Source: Biscogniauxia marginata (taxonomy: Eukaryota > Ascomycota > Sordariomycetes > Xylariales > Xylariaceae). From it: DNA of 64,000 nt. The translations under genes and the position numbers were made by a program. The stretch covers positions 434,001 through 498,000 of the forward strand of contig MU404058.1 in NCBI GenBank assembly GCA_022695795.1, written 5' to 3'. The notes beneath the pieces are model-generated. The model was not told the origin of the DNA. It saw only the letters and a list, made by a program, of their open reading frames with translations, and did not search any database. Shown here piece by piece: positions 35,705 through 48,323 of the stretch. How positions within the stretch are numbered: the first letter of the stretch is position 1; each line of letters starts with the position of its first letter.

Positions 35705-36754
35705 ATGGCAGAAAGCAAGACAATGATGGTGTCCCAAGATTCAAGTATAGGCGGATATGCCATTGTCGACGACAAGGAAGTTTTCATACATCAAGCGCCT
35801 GAAATCTATGAGAGAAACCCGCCTGGGTTAGAACAGATTCCGCACGTGTCGCTTGTCGTATACTAAGAATACTATCCGCCTGGCTCGCATCGTGGGATTT
35901 ATAAGGCCAGCGCATATTTAACCAGCGCATCTGCAGAATGCACAATTCGGCATAAAGAACATGCAGTTAATGCTCCAAACCCGAACTACGGGATTGAGTG
36001 GTATGAGAGGAAATTTTGGTGGACATGCATAATATGCACGCTCATCGTGATAGCTTTGGCGGTTGGTATTGGGGTTGACATTAGGGTTGGCCGATCGAAC
36101 AACCAGCAGGAATCTTGAGTGAAAGTGTGTTAGTACGGCTATGTAATACTCTGCTAATTTATATCTGCGGAAACAGGAGTTCAACGGCGATACCAACCTC
36201 TAATGCCACACAGACATCATCATCATCATTACCTTCGGCATCGCCCACGGCATCATATACAACCCTCCAGAGCCCGGCTACTACACTCACTGCATATGGG
36301 ACATTGATTGAATACCCAGGGGCTAACGGGACTGTATTCGTTGATCCAGATACAAAGTTTCGCTTCCTCCGGATGTGCGGGGCAGACTACACGGGTAATG
36401 CTGCCGGCGCCGATATCAGGCAGTCGAATGCTACAACAAGTAATTGATCCCTAATTCCTTGGACGAACCTTCAAGTTGACAGGGGCTTCCGAGATGGGCC
36501 TCAGTTCGAGCCGTTTTGCCTCTTTCGCCGGATATACACTTCTCCCCGGACTGAATTTACTGACACTATGTTCCAGTGGAGGAGTGTATGACTGCGTGCG
36601 CAAGCACGAAGGACGAGCTGCAACCTTGTCAACTGTGACCTGGATTTGGGAACCCCATGGCTTTTATAACAATGTCTGCCGGATGAAGTTGGCAGCGGGC
36701 AGGAACCCCAATGAAGGAGACATCGCGGAGTCGGCGTTGGTGCTCCCAGGCTAA
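35705..36754 (+). pseudogene. Decayed gene for a membrane protein with Cys-containing ectodomain
   Basis: A recognisable gene body is broken in several places. From the ATG at 35705 the frame reads 53 codons (IGGYAIVDDKEVFIH..) to a TAA at 35864. The same frame then continues at once with EYYPPGSHRGIYKA and runs into a membrane helix (CIICTLIVIALAVGIGV, about 36025-36075). A Ser/Thr-rich stalk lies at 36180-36300. The ectodomain carries YGTLIEYPG and RFLRMCGADYTGN, and ends with EECMTACAS and VTWIWEPHG..NNVCRMK. The last two pieces are in different frames (near 36630), and the intron after the helix lacks a usable donor because TGA follows QQES. The order resembles ascomycete type II membrane proteins with a lectin-like or PAN-like ectodomain. 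I judge it a pseudogene. Confidence 0.6.
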
Positions 36755-39700
36755 AATTATGGTTGGAAACAGGCCAGGCTAGGTAAATAGGAGAGTCCGT
36801 CTAGTGAGGCATCTGGTATTTATTAATAGAGAACAGTTGCTTGTTTTTGTCGTTGGCTTGTTCGTCAGACAATTCTTAACGAATAATGATTATGGACTTG
36901 TATAATAGGATATATCAAGCACATCTGAAGCCTCGTGTTCAAGACGGAAACTTAGGTGGCTAGTTGGCGTTCTCGAGTGATAGACGCTTGCGTCCAGCAA
37001 AGACATAGCGTTGAACTTGAATCCAACCTTGGATACCCCTATGAATTCGTGCTTTCACATTGACCTAATGTGCTGTGAGCAGCACTCGGTATGGCCTTGG
37101 TCACTGACATGCCACAAATGATGTCGTGGGGCAGGTATTTATCAAGAACCTTGCCGGATTATAGACAAGATGAGTACCTAGGTACTTGCCATCGCTACAT
37201 CTGATAGCCGTCCGTAGGGTTGTGCTATCGTTGGGTCTTTACCTTAGCTCCAAATTGTTCCGTATGTCTGTTTCTAGACGTCCAGCAACTTGAGTTCACC
37301 CACGAGGCCATCGGGAGGATACGACCTAGGCGGTGTCGCATTTATCGTTATGGTCACCCCGGCGATGGGCCAGTAGCCGCCCCTTGTGCATTCGTTCACG
37401 AATGCTTGAAATACATGGCACTACTTCTTCTTCCCAATATTACACAGTGAGTGACCTAGAACAGGTTCGGGGCCGTAGACACCCTCCAATGTCACGGTGT
37501 TTCGTCCTGAGGCCGTTATCTTGCATTTCTCGGGCCTGGTTCCAGCCCAATATCAATGGGTGTGGGGTAAAGGAATGGAATTTTGGTTCTGTAAGATAAA
37601 CGTCATTATTTGCAATTCAACAACCTGGGGTTGATCTGGGGTCGACCCATGGAGCGTTCATTAAGGTAGGAGTTGATGTGTCGATGGCCGGGCGGTGTGA
37701 AATATGTCGAAATCCGCGGGGGCGGTGCTTGAGAGGGACACCGTGAAATAGACGATGAAGCTGGAGAATAGCTGTATTCCTTCATCGAGAAAGTATTTCG
37801 GTAAGTACGAGGCTTACTTGCATATCCGTATATGAAACCAAAACGTGTCTACAGTTGGTTGATGTCCTAGGAATCGGCGACGCAAGGCTGGCACATTATG
37901 TATTCATGCCCCCAGAGGCAAGTGTGCTCGCCGCCCGAACAAGTCTATGACTGTGACATACACCGCCGCCCCGGGTATTGGGGGCCTTTCGCTCACCGAG
38001 AATTTGTCCGGTTGCGTCGTTTGGATATCGCGAAGTGTAGTATTGGATGAACCGTGCAGCGTCGTACTTAAGAGCTTGAAGGGACAGAAAGGGCGGAAGT
38101 ATCAGTGATATGGTGAACATATACGACTCAATGGAATCAGCTCTAGGCGAAGAGAACAGAATATTAGGAACGCAAATACTATTTCATTTGTGCCACGAGT
38201 ACACATTTATGCAACAGAGAGCGGATGACTACCTAGAGCTCCGCCGATGTTCCGTTGCATAGAGTAGGCGACTTTCGCTCACATAGCTGTCGCGTGAATC
38301 TCGCTATTCATGTCAAAGCGCCAGGTTCAGATGAACTGACTACATCGCATTGGCCAACGTTCGGGGCCCGGTTGCACTCCGAACCTGCTTATAGTTTTCT
38401 CATGCTGGTCAATAGACCTGAGAACGGGAAAAAAAGGCTGCTAGTATCCTGATTCCACCACGGGGGTTTACACTCGTAATCGTGGTCGTTGCTCGAGGTG
38501 GCTCAGCAATACGAACGCGCATTGCTCCCCCCCGCTTAGACGAATAACACAGAGACCAGGTTGTCGATTGGGTGTCCCGATGTATTTGAGAAACAGGCAT
38601 CGAGAAAGCAGAATGTAAGCGGCGTAGGAGGTCGTCTTCAAATAACACAGGACATAAATTATATTAAACTAGAGTATGTCTGGTGGTTGGCACTGTCGTT
38701 ACTGTTGAATCAATTGAAACAATGATGCATTGTATTTGTCAAATTCGGCCAAGCTGCCGGGGTGTCGCATCGGCCCCCCTAATCTAGCATATGTGTTATT
38801 GCACAAACCACCTGCCCGAAAGCGATCTCTGCAGTATCGTAAGCTTAAGAACCGGAAGACCGATAGGGTCTGCGAGTGCTGGTATTAGTATAACTTAGGT
38901 GGCTGTTTCTATTGGTTGCGTATTCCCTGTCCTTCGGTGGCCGGGGTCTAAACTTGGTGGTATGTACATACACTTGGCTCCCAGGTCCGACATCATCGCA
39001 CTGCATATATATTGAATTTTCTCTACTAGGTAGCTAGGTTGTAAGTGCTGCTTATTCTATACAGTCATGCTGCTAAAGTGTTTTACTTTCTTCTAGGCGC
39101 TATGCGCAACACGTAGCTAAGGTACGCACATTACACATATCACACGTATATGTGGCGGAGAGGTTGCACTGCTGTTCTGCTCATATTCCATCCATCTGAC
39201 GTCGCTCGTCCTCCTCGATTAGTCTGTCGATACAGGGTAGCGTCGAGGCGTGGCTGCGATGCTTCGTTAGACTTGGAGGCTGTGCTCTTAGACTCCTCTG
39301 GGCACTCGCTAGCTGCAAGTGCTAGGTGAAAGCCAGTATATGACACATGGCTCGATTTCTTTCTTCTATTTGTCTTCGTTTGGTCGCAGTTTCGTTTCAT
39401 CTTATCTTTTCCCCCTTGCCTCCCGGTTGACTAGGTAGTTGCTAGAACAGCTATTGAGATATTACCACCTGTGCTTCAACTTAACTTAGTTATATAGCGC
39501 CACAGGGGCCCTGCGAAGGATTGTGTATATGACTACCAGTCGTTCGCCACTAGCGACATTCCCTAGATTTTGTCAGCTCCCTAACTCTGTCAGAGAGCGT
39601 CAGCACCATTCAGTCCAATGCACTAAAGCAGCCTTACCAGCCAGCATATATGCCCAGGCCTGTCCATTCAAGCTATTCTTATAGCTAGGTTGACACGAAA

Positions 39701-39852
39701 GAATCAGGGTTCGGATCCGGTTATAACTGGTTCATGAGCCCACGACCGAGCTGATTATCGTTGGCTTAGATTGACGTGGAACCCCGCTGTTGATCATCCC
39801 TTGCAATCCCTCCTCCGGATAGTCCGGGCCCGAGTACCCCAAGATTGGGGTC
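36755..39852. other. 3.1 kb gene-free stretch upstream of the flippase
   Basis: Only short, unconserved frames are present. A TACCTAGGTA palindrome occurs near 37176. The last few hundred bases are the probable flippase promoter and leader. No relic or RNA gene is recognised. Confidence 0.45.
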
Positions 39853-42800
39853 ATGACAAGTCAAAATGACGAACCCGAAGCCACGGAAACGCCTCAGCAG
39901 CGCCGATTTCCTTTAAGTCCGCGTCCTCGTCCTTCGCCCTCAGATGCTGGGACTCGTGAAGAACGGCTGCGAGTCAACTTTTCCCGGCCCAGACGAACGC
40001 ATCCCGACAACCCCGACCATCGCGCACAATCGTTGAATGATGTGTCTCAGGACGAAGTGCGCCGACCGATAGGTGCAAACCTTTACGCGATACAAGACAC
40101 TTCTGCCGGCTCAGACTCTCTGCGGGGGTCAGAAGCGCAGTTTATGGACCAACACAACGCACCCAAAGCCGAAGCCGAAGCCTCACCATCGATGCCGACG
40201 ACGCAACGGAGCACTGGGGGATACGATGGGTATGCTGAAGAGCCTAACAGACGTAGTAGGGTGTCATGGCCTTTCGTTCCCGCAGATAAAGGCGAGGAAG
40301 TCAGAGCTTCTAGCCGAGAGCCGACTTTCCGGTTAGACAACTATCGCGCCTGGGTCGATCGGCAACGGAAACGTGCAAGAGGGCCACGGGTGAAGCTGAA
40401 AAAGGCCTTCAACGAATATTATCAGAAGTGGATTATCGAAGGCCTTCTGCGACAGAAACCTTTACCCCCTAGTCCTGATGGACGGCATATACCCCTCAGC
40501 GCCGGGAGTGTACGCACTTCGCCGCTGGTAGATGAACGGAGAGGGAAGCGCCATATCTCAAACTTCATTCGCTCCAGTCGGTATACTATTTGGTCTTTCC
40601 TACCAAAGCAGCTCTACTTCCAGTTCAGCAAGCTGGCTAACTTCTACTTTTTGGTGATCGGTATCCTGCAAATGGTTCCAGGCTTGAGTACTATCGGAAC
40701 CTACACAACAATCGCCCCTCTGGCCTTCTTCGTCGCAATAAGTATGGTGAAGGAGGGTTATGATGATTTCAGGCGGTATCAGCTAGACAAGGCGGAGAAC
40801 AAGGCACCTGCTTTTGTATTCGATCCCGACGGAGCGGTAGTGTCCTCAGCGAGGGGGAAATTGGCAAACATCTCAAAGAAGCACGGCAGAAAACAGGAGG
40901 ACCCTAGTGGGGAAAGGGGCATGACGGAACTTCAAGAGATGGGACAACGCGAAAAAGAATCTGGATGGCGTCGAATTCAATGGCAGAAGGTTAGGGTAGG
41001 CGACATAATCCGGTTACGAAGGGACGACAACGTGCCAGCGGACATCGTTCTGTTGCACGCGACAGGCGTGAATGGAGTCGCGTATATTGAAACGATGGCA
41101 CTCGATGGCGAGACGAACCTCAAAAGCAAGCAGCCCTCTCTACTACTAGCGAAGCGATGTAACACCATGGAGAACTTGAAGGCCTGCAAGGCAGAGATTG
41201 TATCCGAAGATCCTAATCCGGATCTCTACAACTTCGAGGGAAGAGTGGAAGTGGACGGTGAAACTCTACCCTTGACACTCGACAACGTTGTGTTTCGTGG
41301 TTCGAGGCTACGAAACACCCAAGAAGCAATCGGACTCGTTATCAACACGGGCGAAGAGTGTAAGATACGTATGAATGCGAATAAGGAAGTTCATGCGAAG
41401 GCACCAAAGATCCAGGAGCTACTAAACCGCATCGTGATCCTTTTAGTGTTCTGCGTCCTCGTGTTGACATTCGGTTGCACTGGTGGATATTTCCTGTGGA
41501 GAGATTCCTACGAGAGATCCGCGCCGTATCTCGCAAACGCCGAAGTCCCCATCACCCAGATATGGTTTGGGTTTGTCATCGCCTTCAACACCCTGATTCC
41601 GTTATCGCTCTATGTCAGCTTGGAAATAATCAAGGTCTGCCAAATTTTCTTCCTGGATGACATCGAGATGTACGATGCCGAGACGAATACGCCAATGGTG
41701 GTCAACACTACGACAATCCTGGAGAATCTAGGCCAAGTCAGTTACGTCTTTTCGGACAAGACTGGCACTTTGACAGAAAACAAGATGCAATTCAGAAAAC
41801 TGAGCGTTGCCGGTACAGCTTGGTTGCACGACATGGATATTGGGAGAGATGAGCAAGAAAAGGGGAAACGGACGCTCGACGACAGGTGGAAAGGCAAGCC
41901 TCAGCAGCAACGCAAGGCAGGGACGAATGTAGAAGATTATGAGTCTATCATGGATCCGCTAATTGACGATAGTCGTCCAGTGAAGACATTATCAAGATCT
42001 AATTCTGCCTGGACTCCTACGGCTCGACCAGCTCATGCCCAACTTGAGATGAAAACTGAGGAATTGCTGGAGTATATCCGACGCTACCCTACTGCGGAAT
42101 TCTCTAAGAAGGCACATCATTTCCTTCTATGCGTGGCATTATGCCATACTTGCCTGCCCGAAACAAAAGAAAATGGAGATATCACATTTCAAGCTGCCTC
42201 TCCAGATGAACTGGCGCTCGTACAAGCAGCTCAAGACCTAGGTTATCTCCTAATCGATCGCCCCGCACAGTCCATCAAACTTCGACTCCAAAATTCGGAA
42301 GGGGAATACGTCACAGAGACGTATGAAGTATTGGATGTGATCGAGTTTAGCAGCCAGCGAAAACGAATGTCCATTATTATCCGCATGCCAGATGGCCGAA
42401 TATGTGTATTCTGTAAGGGGGCCGACAATATTGTCCTCTCTCGACTAAGGCTGTCACACCTTGCAATGGCGAAAGCAGCCGAGGTCGAGCGGAGAGCCAG
42501 TAAACGCAGAAATATAGAGGCAGAGAGAGCTCGATATCGCCGCCAGAGTTATGCGTCGGATCCGCGGAACAGCATGTCAAGACGTAGCAGCTTTTTCCGC
42601 AGGGATAGTGCTCGAAAGTCAACCGACCTGAATAGACATTCAGTTATGTCTCAAGATATTGACACTTGGCTTACGAGACGTGAAACCCAAGAGTTTGACG
42701 AGGCATCAGCAAATGACGATGCCTACAATGCACCTCGCGAGTCAATGGGTCCATCAGCTACCCCTACTGCTGGGACAGAGAATTACGATACCATGATAGA

Positions 42801-44665
42801 TGAATCGGTAGCTGCAGACGATGGTGCCATTTTCGAACGCTGCTTTCAACACATTGGCGAATTCGCCTCCGACGGGCTCAGAACACTGCTCTTTGTATAC
42901 CGATATATTAGCGACGAGGAATATGACGAGTGGAAGAAGGTGTATCGAGCTGCGACCACAAGTCTTGTGGACAGGCAAAAGCGTATCGAAGAAGCAGCTG
43001 AATCCATTGAACGGGACTTTGACCTCGCCGGCGCTACCGCTATCGAAGACAAGCTCCAGACGGGGGTGCCTGAGACGATCGACAAACTGCGCAGGGCAAA
43101 TATCAAGGTATGGATGCTCACGGGAGACAAGCGGGAGACAGCGATCAATATTGCGCACTCTGCAAGATTGGTGAAGCCCTTTTCTGAAATATACATCCTC
43201 GACGCCACTACCGATGACGTCCAGGAGAAGATCACCTCGACCCTTATGGATATAGGGCGGGGCATGACAGCTCATTCGGTTCTCGTCGTCGACGGTCATA
43301 CCTTAGGCGTGATTGAGGAAGACGAATCTTTGAGTATCATGTTTTACGATCTTGCCGTCCGCATGGATTCTGTAATCTGCTGCCGGGCTTCCCCTTCCCA
43401 AAAGGCCAACTTGGTCAAATCCATTCGGGATACGGTACCCTCATCGCTCACGCTGGCGATCGGGGACGGAGCTAACGACATCGCTATGATTCAAGCCTCC
43501 CACGTCGGCATTGGTATCTCTGGCCGTGAGGGCCTCCAGGCTGCACGCGTTGCCGATTATTCGATTGCTCAATTCCGGTTCCTGCAGCGACTCCTGTTCG
43601 TCCACGGTCGCTGGATGTATTTACGCACCGCCAAGTATATCCTTGCGACTTTTTGGAAGGAATTGGTCTTCTACTTGATACAGGCGCAGTACCAGCACTG
43701 GAATGGCTACACTGGGACCTCGATCTACGAGTCGTGGAGTTTGACGGTCTTCAACGTGCTCTTTACTTCGTTGCCGGTTATTCTGCTTGGAATATTTGAA
43801 AAAGACCTTAACGCCGATACCCTACTCGCAGTGCCGGAGCTCTACTCGTTCGGCCAGCGGGGCGAAGGCTTCAACGTCAAGAAATACATTGCATGGTCGT
43901 TCATGGGGGCGGTGGATACCGTTGTCATATACATGATAGTCTGGGGCATCTTTAAAGACGTTCTCTTCACAGAGAACAACTCGCTGTTTCCACTCGGGCA
44001 GATGGCTTTTACTGTCAGCGTGGTGATCATTAATGTCAAAATCCTGTAAGTTCTATGCTCAGATCTGCCTATGCCCACCTAATACTAACGCGACACCTCG
44101 CAGGATTTTGGAATGCCACCATAAGACATGGGTCGCGTTCGCGGGCTTCGTTCTGTCTATTGCGGCTTGGTGGCTCTGGAACCTATTTATCGGGGGTATA
44201 TACGCAGTCAGCATTGGCCCCTACATCGTCCGCGACTCCTTCCTCCACGAGTTTGGCAACAAGTTGAGCTGGTGGACTACGATAGGGCTTGCAATCGCGG
44301 CCGTAGTTGCCATTGAGCTCGCCGCGACGGCGCTGCAGAGGATTTACTTCCCCACGGACCAGAACTTGTGGCAGGAGATCGAGCAACAAGGGGGTGTCGG
44401 CCAGGTCCTGAAGGACCACATTGCAGAGGAAGGACGAGCGACGGCGCCGTGGGACGACGGCGGCGGCAGAACGGGAGACGGCGGGGAGTCCGAGTCGCCT
44501 CCCAGTGCTGGTATAAGCGAGAACTCGAGGGAGGCTGAGAGACCGCACGACCTCTGGGTGCCGCTGAGCACGCACCAGCGGAATCAAATTACTTTAGACA
44601 CCGCCACCGGGGTGGAGGAGCCGGCGACTAGGAGAGGCAAAGGCGTACAAATACAGAGTACGTGA
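39853..44665 (+). CDS. P4-type ATPase, Dnf3-like phospholipid flippase
   Basis: Two exons, 39853-44045 and 44104-44665, are joined by a 58-base GTAAGT intron and encode 1584 residues. P4-ATPases move phospholipids from the outer to the inner leaflet. Visible motifs are the DGET phosphatase loop (418-421), the phosphorylation motif DKTGT (D635), TGDK near 1090 and the hinge GDGAND (1204-1209). About ten membrane helices are present, with the last ones in exon 2. The first-helix region, QLYFQFSKLANFYFLVIGILQ.. and ..GLSTIGTYTTI.., fits the Dnf3 branch better than Drs2, Dnf1/2 or Neo1. A Ser/Arg-rich insertion (about 880-940, RRSSFFRRDSARKS) in the nucleotide-binding domain and a disordered first 200 residues are likely regulatory phosphorylation regions. 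The length fits fungal Dnf3 proteins. The branch assignment rests on remembered family patterns. Confidence 0.9.
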
Positions 44666-46201
44666 TCATCAAACATGGGGTTTACAGGCATGGCTTCCCA
44701 CGAATGAGAATTGGTTAGTCGAGTTCCAGAGGGCGACTGCATTTTAGGTATATTATAGGGGTTACTTCGCCTTAGAGGAACGGCGGCAACACTACAATAG
44801 CTTGGGATAAATGGCGTTCAGGAGTGGTGTCGGGACGGACGATTTAGCGATACGATACACACTTTTTTGGTATGTGTTTAAGGATCCGGGGAAAGTGGAT
44901 AAGCATCGGCTCCTACGATGCTCTTTTAGCGATCTTGATTCTTTGGCGGCACGGACGGTTTCGGGGCTGAGGGGCGCGCTCTAGATACCCTTGGTGAAAA
45001 TCAATGGATGAACAAACGTTTGCCTTTGGAGTATAAACATACCTACCTAACTAGATGTATATATGTATAGTGTTATGACATACTTATTATGGGGTATACT
45101 CGTGCGTATAGTACCTATAGCATTACTGTGTACCTATTTTTGGAATGCATATGTCTAAACATGGGTTATAACCTTGACGGAATTCTTGCTGAAAGATGAC
45201 ACGTCAGTATTTCTTGATTGATATAGATGCACTATAGTTTAAACACTACTCTATCAATGACTACTTCTAGTTTTATGGACTAGTGTAGACCAAGTCACAA
45301 AAGACCGGATATTTCCTGAATTGGCTATCGAATGTAAATAGTTAGACTCTATGTACGTATGTATTATGTAAACCGAGAGAAACACATCACGAGCCCACAT
45401 CACGAACGGCAGACCGAGCCACCATCATTACACATCTAGCTACGAAGAATTTCCACTGTGTTGCGTAAGGAATCCGCTGGACGACAGGGCGGAACAAAAC
45501 CGCCGCTTCCCAGAAGATTTATGGGACGGGCGACTGGGTACATACAACACCCACTTACCGGGACAGTCTAGAAGCGCCTTATTCGGCCGAGAAGATGCAG
45601 GGGGCGCCTTGGGCGCCGGTCCCATTCCCTTGTTATCACGGTATACCACTGGGTTGTCGTTCTCGTCCTGGTTAATGCTGATGATGGATGGCCTATAGAA
45701 TTCTCCGAGATAAGACATCTACACTAGGACGGGGCTGGTTTCTACTAGGCTATGATATGAAGACTTTTTTCTATCATTACTATTCCCGTCTTACTTTAGC
45801 CTATCAAAACATAGAGCCAGAAAATCGCCTAGTAACATCTAAAAGTTGAGTTGTTGACCACGGCAACTCGGCACAGTGATTCGTGGCTGGTGGGATCAGC
45901 TTCAAATTCGTTCTCATTTTCTCTCTTTTCCAGGTACCTGCCCCTTACGAACCTGACTCTTCGTGGCTTGCGTGAGAACTTGCGTAAGTGCTATCGTGGC
46001 TTACTCGCAGGTGGGTCTATCATCTTATTCCCGGTCTCAACATCCCGGCGCTCAGTCGCGATTTCAGCTGTAGGGGGTGCACTTAAAGAAGGGGGTCCGA
46101 CCAGTTGTTCGTCTCGGTTTATTTGATCTTACTTCTCACCCTGGACTTTCCATCCAACGACAATAGTCACCACAGCCAATATCATCTGCACAAACATCTA
46201 G
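44666..46201. other. Spacer with one doubtful small ORF
   Basis: AT-leaning sequence downstream of the flippase. A possible short minus-strand coding exon at 45718-45559 is listed separately. The rest shows no conserved frame; 45860-46200 is the probable promoter of the proline-rich ORF. Confidence 0.45.
45559..45718 (-). CDS. Possible first exon of a small hypothetical protein
   Basis: A minus-strand frame starts with MSYLGEFYRPSIISINQDEN and ends at a good GTAAGT donor (45558) after 53 codons. Two nearby acceptors (about 45490 and 45455) would close it with a tail of roughly 5-15 residues. The composition is protein-like, with Pro/Ala in the second half, but no family is recognised. Confidence 0.3.
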
Positions 46202-46807
46202 ATGATCATGCACGTTTCGCATCATCATCCTCCTCCCCCGGGCCCGCCTCCTCCGCGTTCTCCACCGCCGGAAGAACCTTATCACCAACGGCATCGCCAT
46301 CGACACTCACACCACCCACCGGGACTCCCACCACCTCCGAGCCCGGCCCACCACGCGCGAAGACACTCGTCGCCCCCGCCCCCGTACGTCCTCCCCAACG
46401 GGGCCCCGGCACTGATACATAAGATCCCGCCCCTGGGACAGCACGGGAACCACGGTCCCCGAACCGGGCACGCGCCTTCGCCCTTCACGCAGTCGCCGTG
46501 GGGCCCTTCGCTCGTAGATCGCATCCCGGACGGCCACGGGCGACGCACGCCTCCGCCTCCCCCGCCTCCCCCACTGTCACAACACCACCACCACCACACG
46601 CGACATCTCGGCTCGCGCCGTCGCAGTAGCCCGATGCGCCCTACGTATCACGGGAGGCCGCAGGGGTCCCCGCTGATCGATCTGGTCGGGCACCACTCGC
46701 CACCGCCTCGCGGGCCACCTCATGGACCACCTGGCCCGCCTCCTCGCGGTCCTGGGAACCATGAGCACGGGCGTAGACCTCTTCTTGATTTTCACGAGCA
46801 TCATTAG
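46202..46807 (+). CDS. Proline/histidine-rich hypothetical protein
   Basis: A single frame of 201 residues in which proline, histidine, glycine and arginine dominate. It has polyproline runs (about eight prolines before LSQ) and His runs. Four spaced copies of a short hydrophobic motif stand out: PALIHKIPP, PSLVDRIPD, SPLIDLVGH and RPLLDFHEH. They follow the rough pattern P-x-L-I/V/L-D/H-x-I/V/F and look like repeated docking motifs in a disordered chain. There is no signal peptide or membrane helix. The GC-rich bias and open frame contrast with the AT-leaning flanks, which supports a real gene. Nothing is known of its function. Confidence 0.55.
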   Translation: MIMHVSHHHPPPPGPPPPRSPPPEEPYHQRHRHRHSHHPPGLPPPPSPAHHARRHSSPPPPYVLPNGAPALIHKIPPLGQHGNHGPRTGHAPSPFTQSPWGPSLVDRIPDGHGRRTPPPPPPPPLSQHHHHHTRHLGSRRRSSPMRPTYHGRPQGSPLIDLVGHHSPPPRGPPHGPPGPPPRGPGNHEHGRRPLLDFHEHH

Positions 46808-48323
46808 CGGCGCAGGCATGAATCGCGGGCTTGATACCCTTATATTTCTCGTCTTTTCTTTTCTCACATAGCGTGCATTGTTACGACTTTGGCGGCTTCA
46901 TTTTTTATCTTTATTTTTTTTGCTTTCTGCGTCTTTGGAGCATGGATCATGTGGGTTCACGATAGATACACTCTGGGATTGGGTGGGTTATTTTAGTTTC
47001 AAGGGGTTTCTTTTTACACTTCTTAGTTGGGCTGGTTACGGGAACGGGAACGGGAACGGGAACGGGAACGGGCGAAGGATGGATCATACGTTATACCGTC
47101 CGATGTGTAACGCCGGATGAATGATTGATACCTAGGTAGTGTGAATGAATCGAAGACGAACCAGAGGCACGGCTCAAAGATGCGGCGCAACAGGTCAATT
47201 ACATACCCTATCTACTGGTGAAAGTTGACATTGATACGCGATATCTCGTGTTATTGCACGATGCTAAAGGGTTTATGCAAAAGAAATCATGGGACCTCGG
47301 AGAGCCGACTCGACCCGAGAATCGTGTGATTACTCCAACAGCCTTGAACAAGTCGTTCTTGTCCTTCCTCTGATCCCCAGCGACGGATGCCGAAACGACG
47401 AACTTGTTCACCGCAGCTGCCCCCCGAGCTACGTAAGACCAACGAGTAGCGATATGCCCTTCCATCAATATGCCGTAACCAATTCTATTCAACCCGACGG
47501 GATTCTCTTTGGCTCCGAGTTACCTAGAGCATCTCTCCGGCTCTCCCCAGTCTCTGCGAGAATCAAACCATGACATCGTCTCTGGTCATCAGAACACCAG
47601 GCAAAACCCGATTGATCAGAGGACTCAGTGAGTCGCCCTGGAGCAAGCAGTGGGGCGCAACCCTCGGTGTCCGGAATCCGCCGAAGGACAGAAGCAGGTG
47701 GAAAGCTCGGGGCCGAACGAACGTCCGAGTTCCGCGACCCCGAAACAGAAGAAAAAACTCTCCGAAGCAAAGGCCCTCCCACCCAACTCGCGTCATTCGC
47801 ATGTTCGTCGATGTCTCTTCTCGTCGTAACGTCGCTATACGGGGATAGTATCGACGGGGCGAGCGGTATTCGCTCGTTCGCGATTCAGTCATAACGTGAT
47901 GATGCCTAACCCATGAGGCTCCTTGTCCCTGTTGTTAGAGATGTTAGTCTCGGGGATGTCTCGTGATAGTGGTAGGAATAACTAACCATCTGTAATGGAC
48001 CCATCGTGTGCTGCTCTACACCACTGGGTGGAAACCTCGACATACGATGTCGCATACCCAAGAAGTATTTCGTGCCAAGTTGCATGCAAAGCCCCTCGAT
48101 GCATATTCAACAATCGTGACTCGTTACCATCCAAAATATGGCATGAATCCGACACCCGTAGTCCCACCTCCCCTAGCTATTCCCACGGCGCCTTCTTTCC
48201 CCATATTGCGCGCTTTTGGGAAATGCCATAACCGGTGATCCTCGGGTTCCGAAGACCCCCAGCTCTCCTGTTTCGTAGATACGTAATTCATTCATAGCCA
48301 GCGCCGGGCCTCTCTCTTTCGTC
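46808..48323. other. Spacer with GGGAAC hexamer repeat
   Basis: The flank of the proline-rich ORF holds T-rich 3' sequence, a GGGAAC tandem repeat near 47040-47071 and a TACCTAGGTA word at 47131. Several 80-110 codon frames on both strands (47.2-47.9 kb) show no conserved features, so I do not call them. Confidence 0.45.
47040..47071. repeat. GGGAAC hexanucleotide microsatellite (five copies)
   Basis: Five perfect tandem copies of GGGAAC lie in the 3' flank of the proline/histidine-rich ORF. It is a likely length-variable marker with no evident function. Confidence 0.85.

Noticed and set aside
42754..43299. 181-codon frame opposite the P4-ATPase
   Set aside because: It is antisense to the conserved catalytic region of the flippase and is a shadow of its codon structure.
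46206..46599. Gly/Trp/Arg-rich frames opposite the Pro/His-rich ORF
   Set aside because: They are the reverse complement of proline and histidine codons, with no independent support.
47208..47894. Several 75-110 codon frames at 47.2-47.9 kb
   Set aside because: No conserved motif, conflicting strands and no clear start context; treated as chance.
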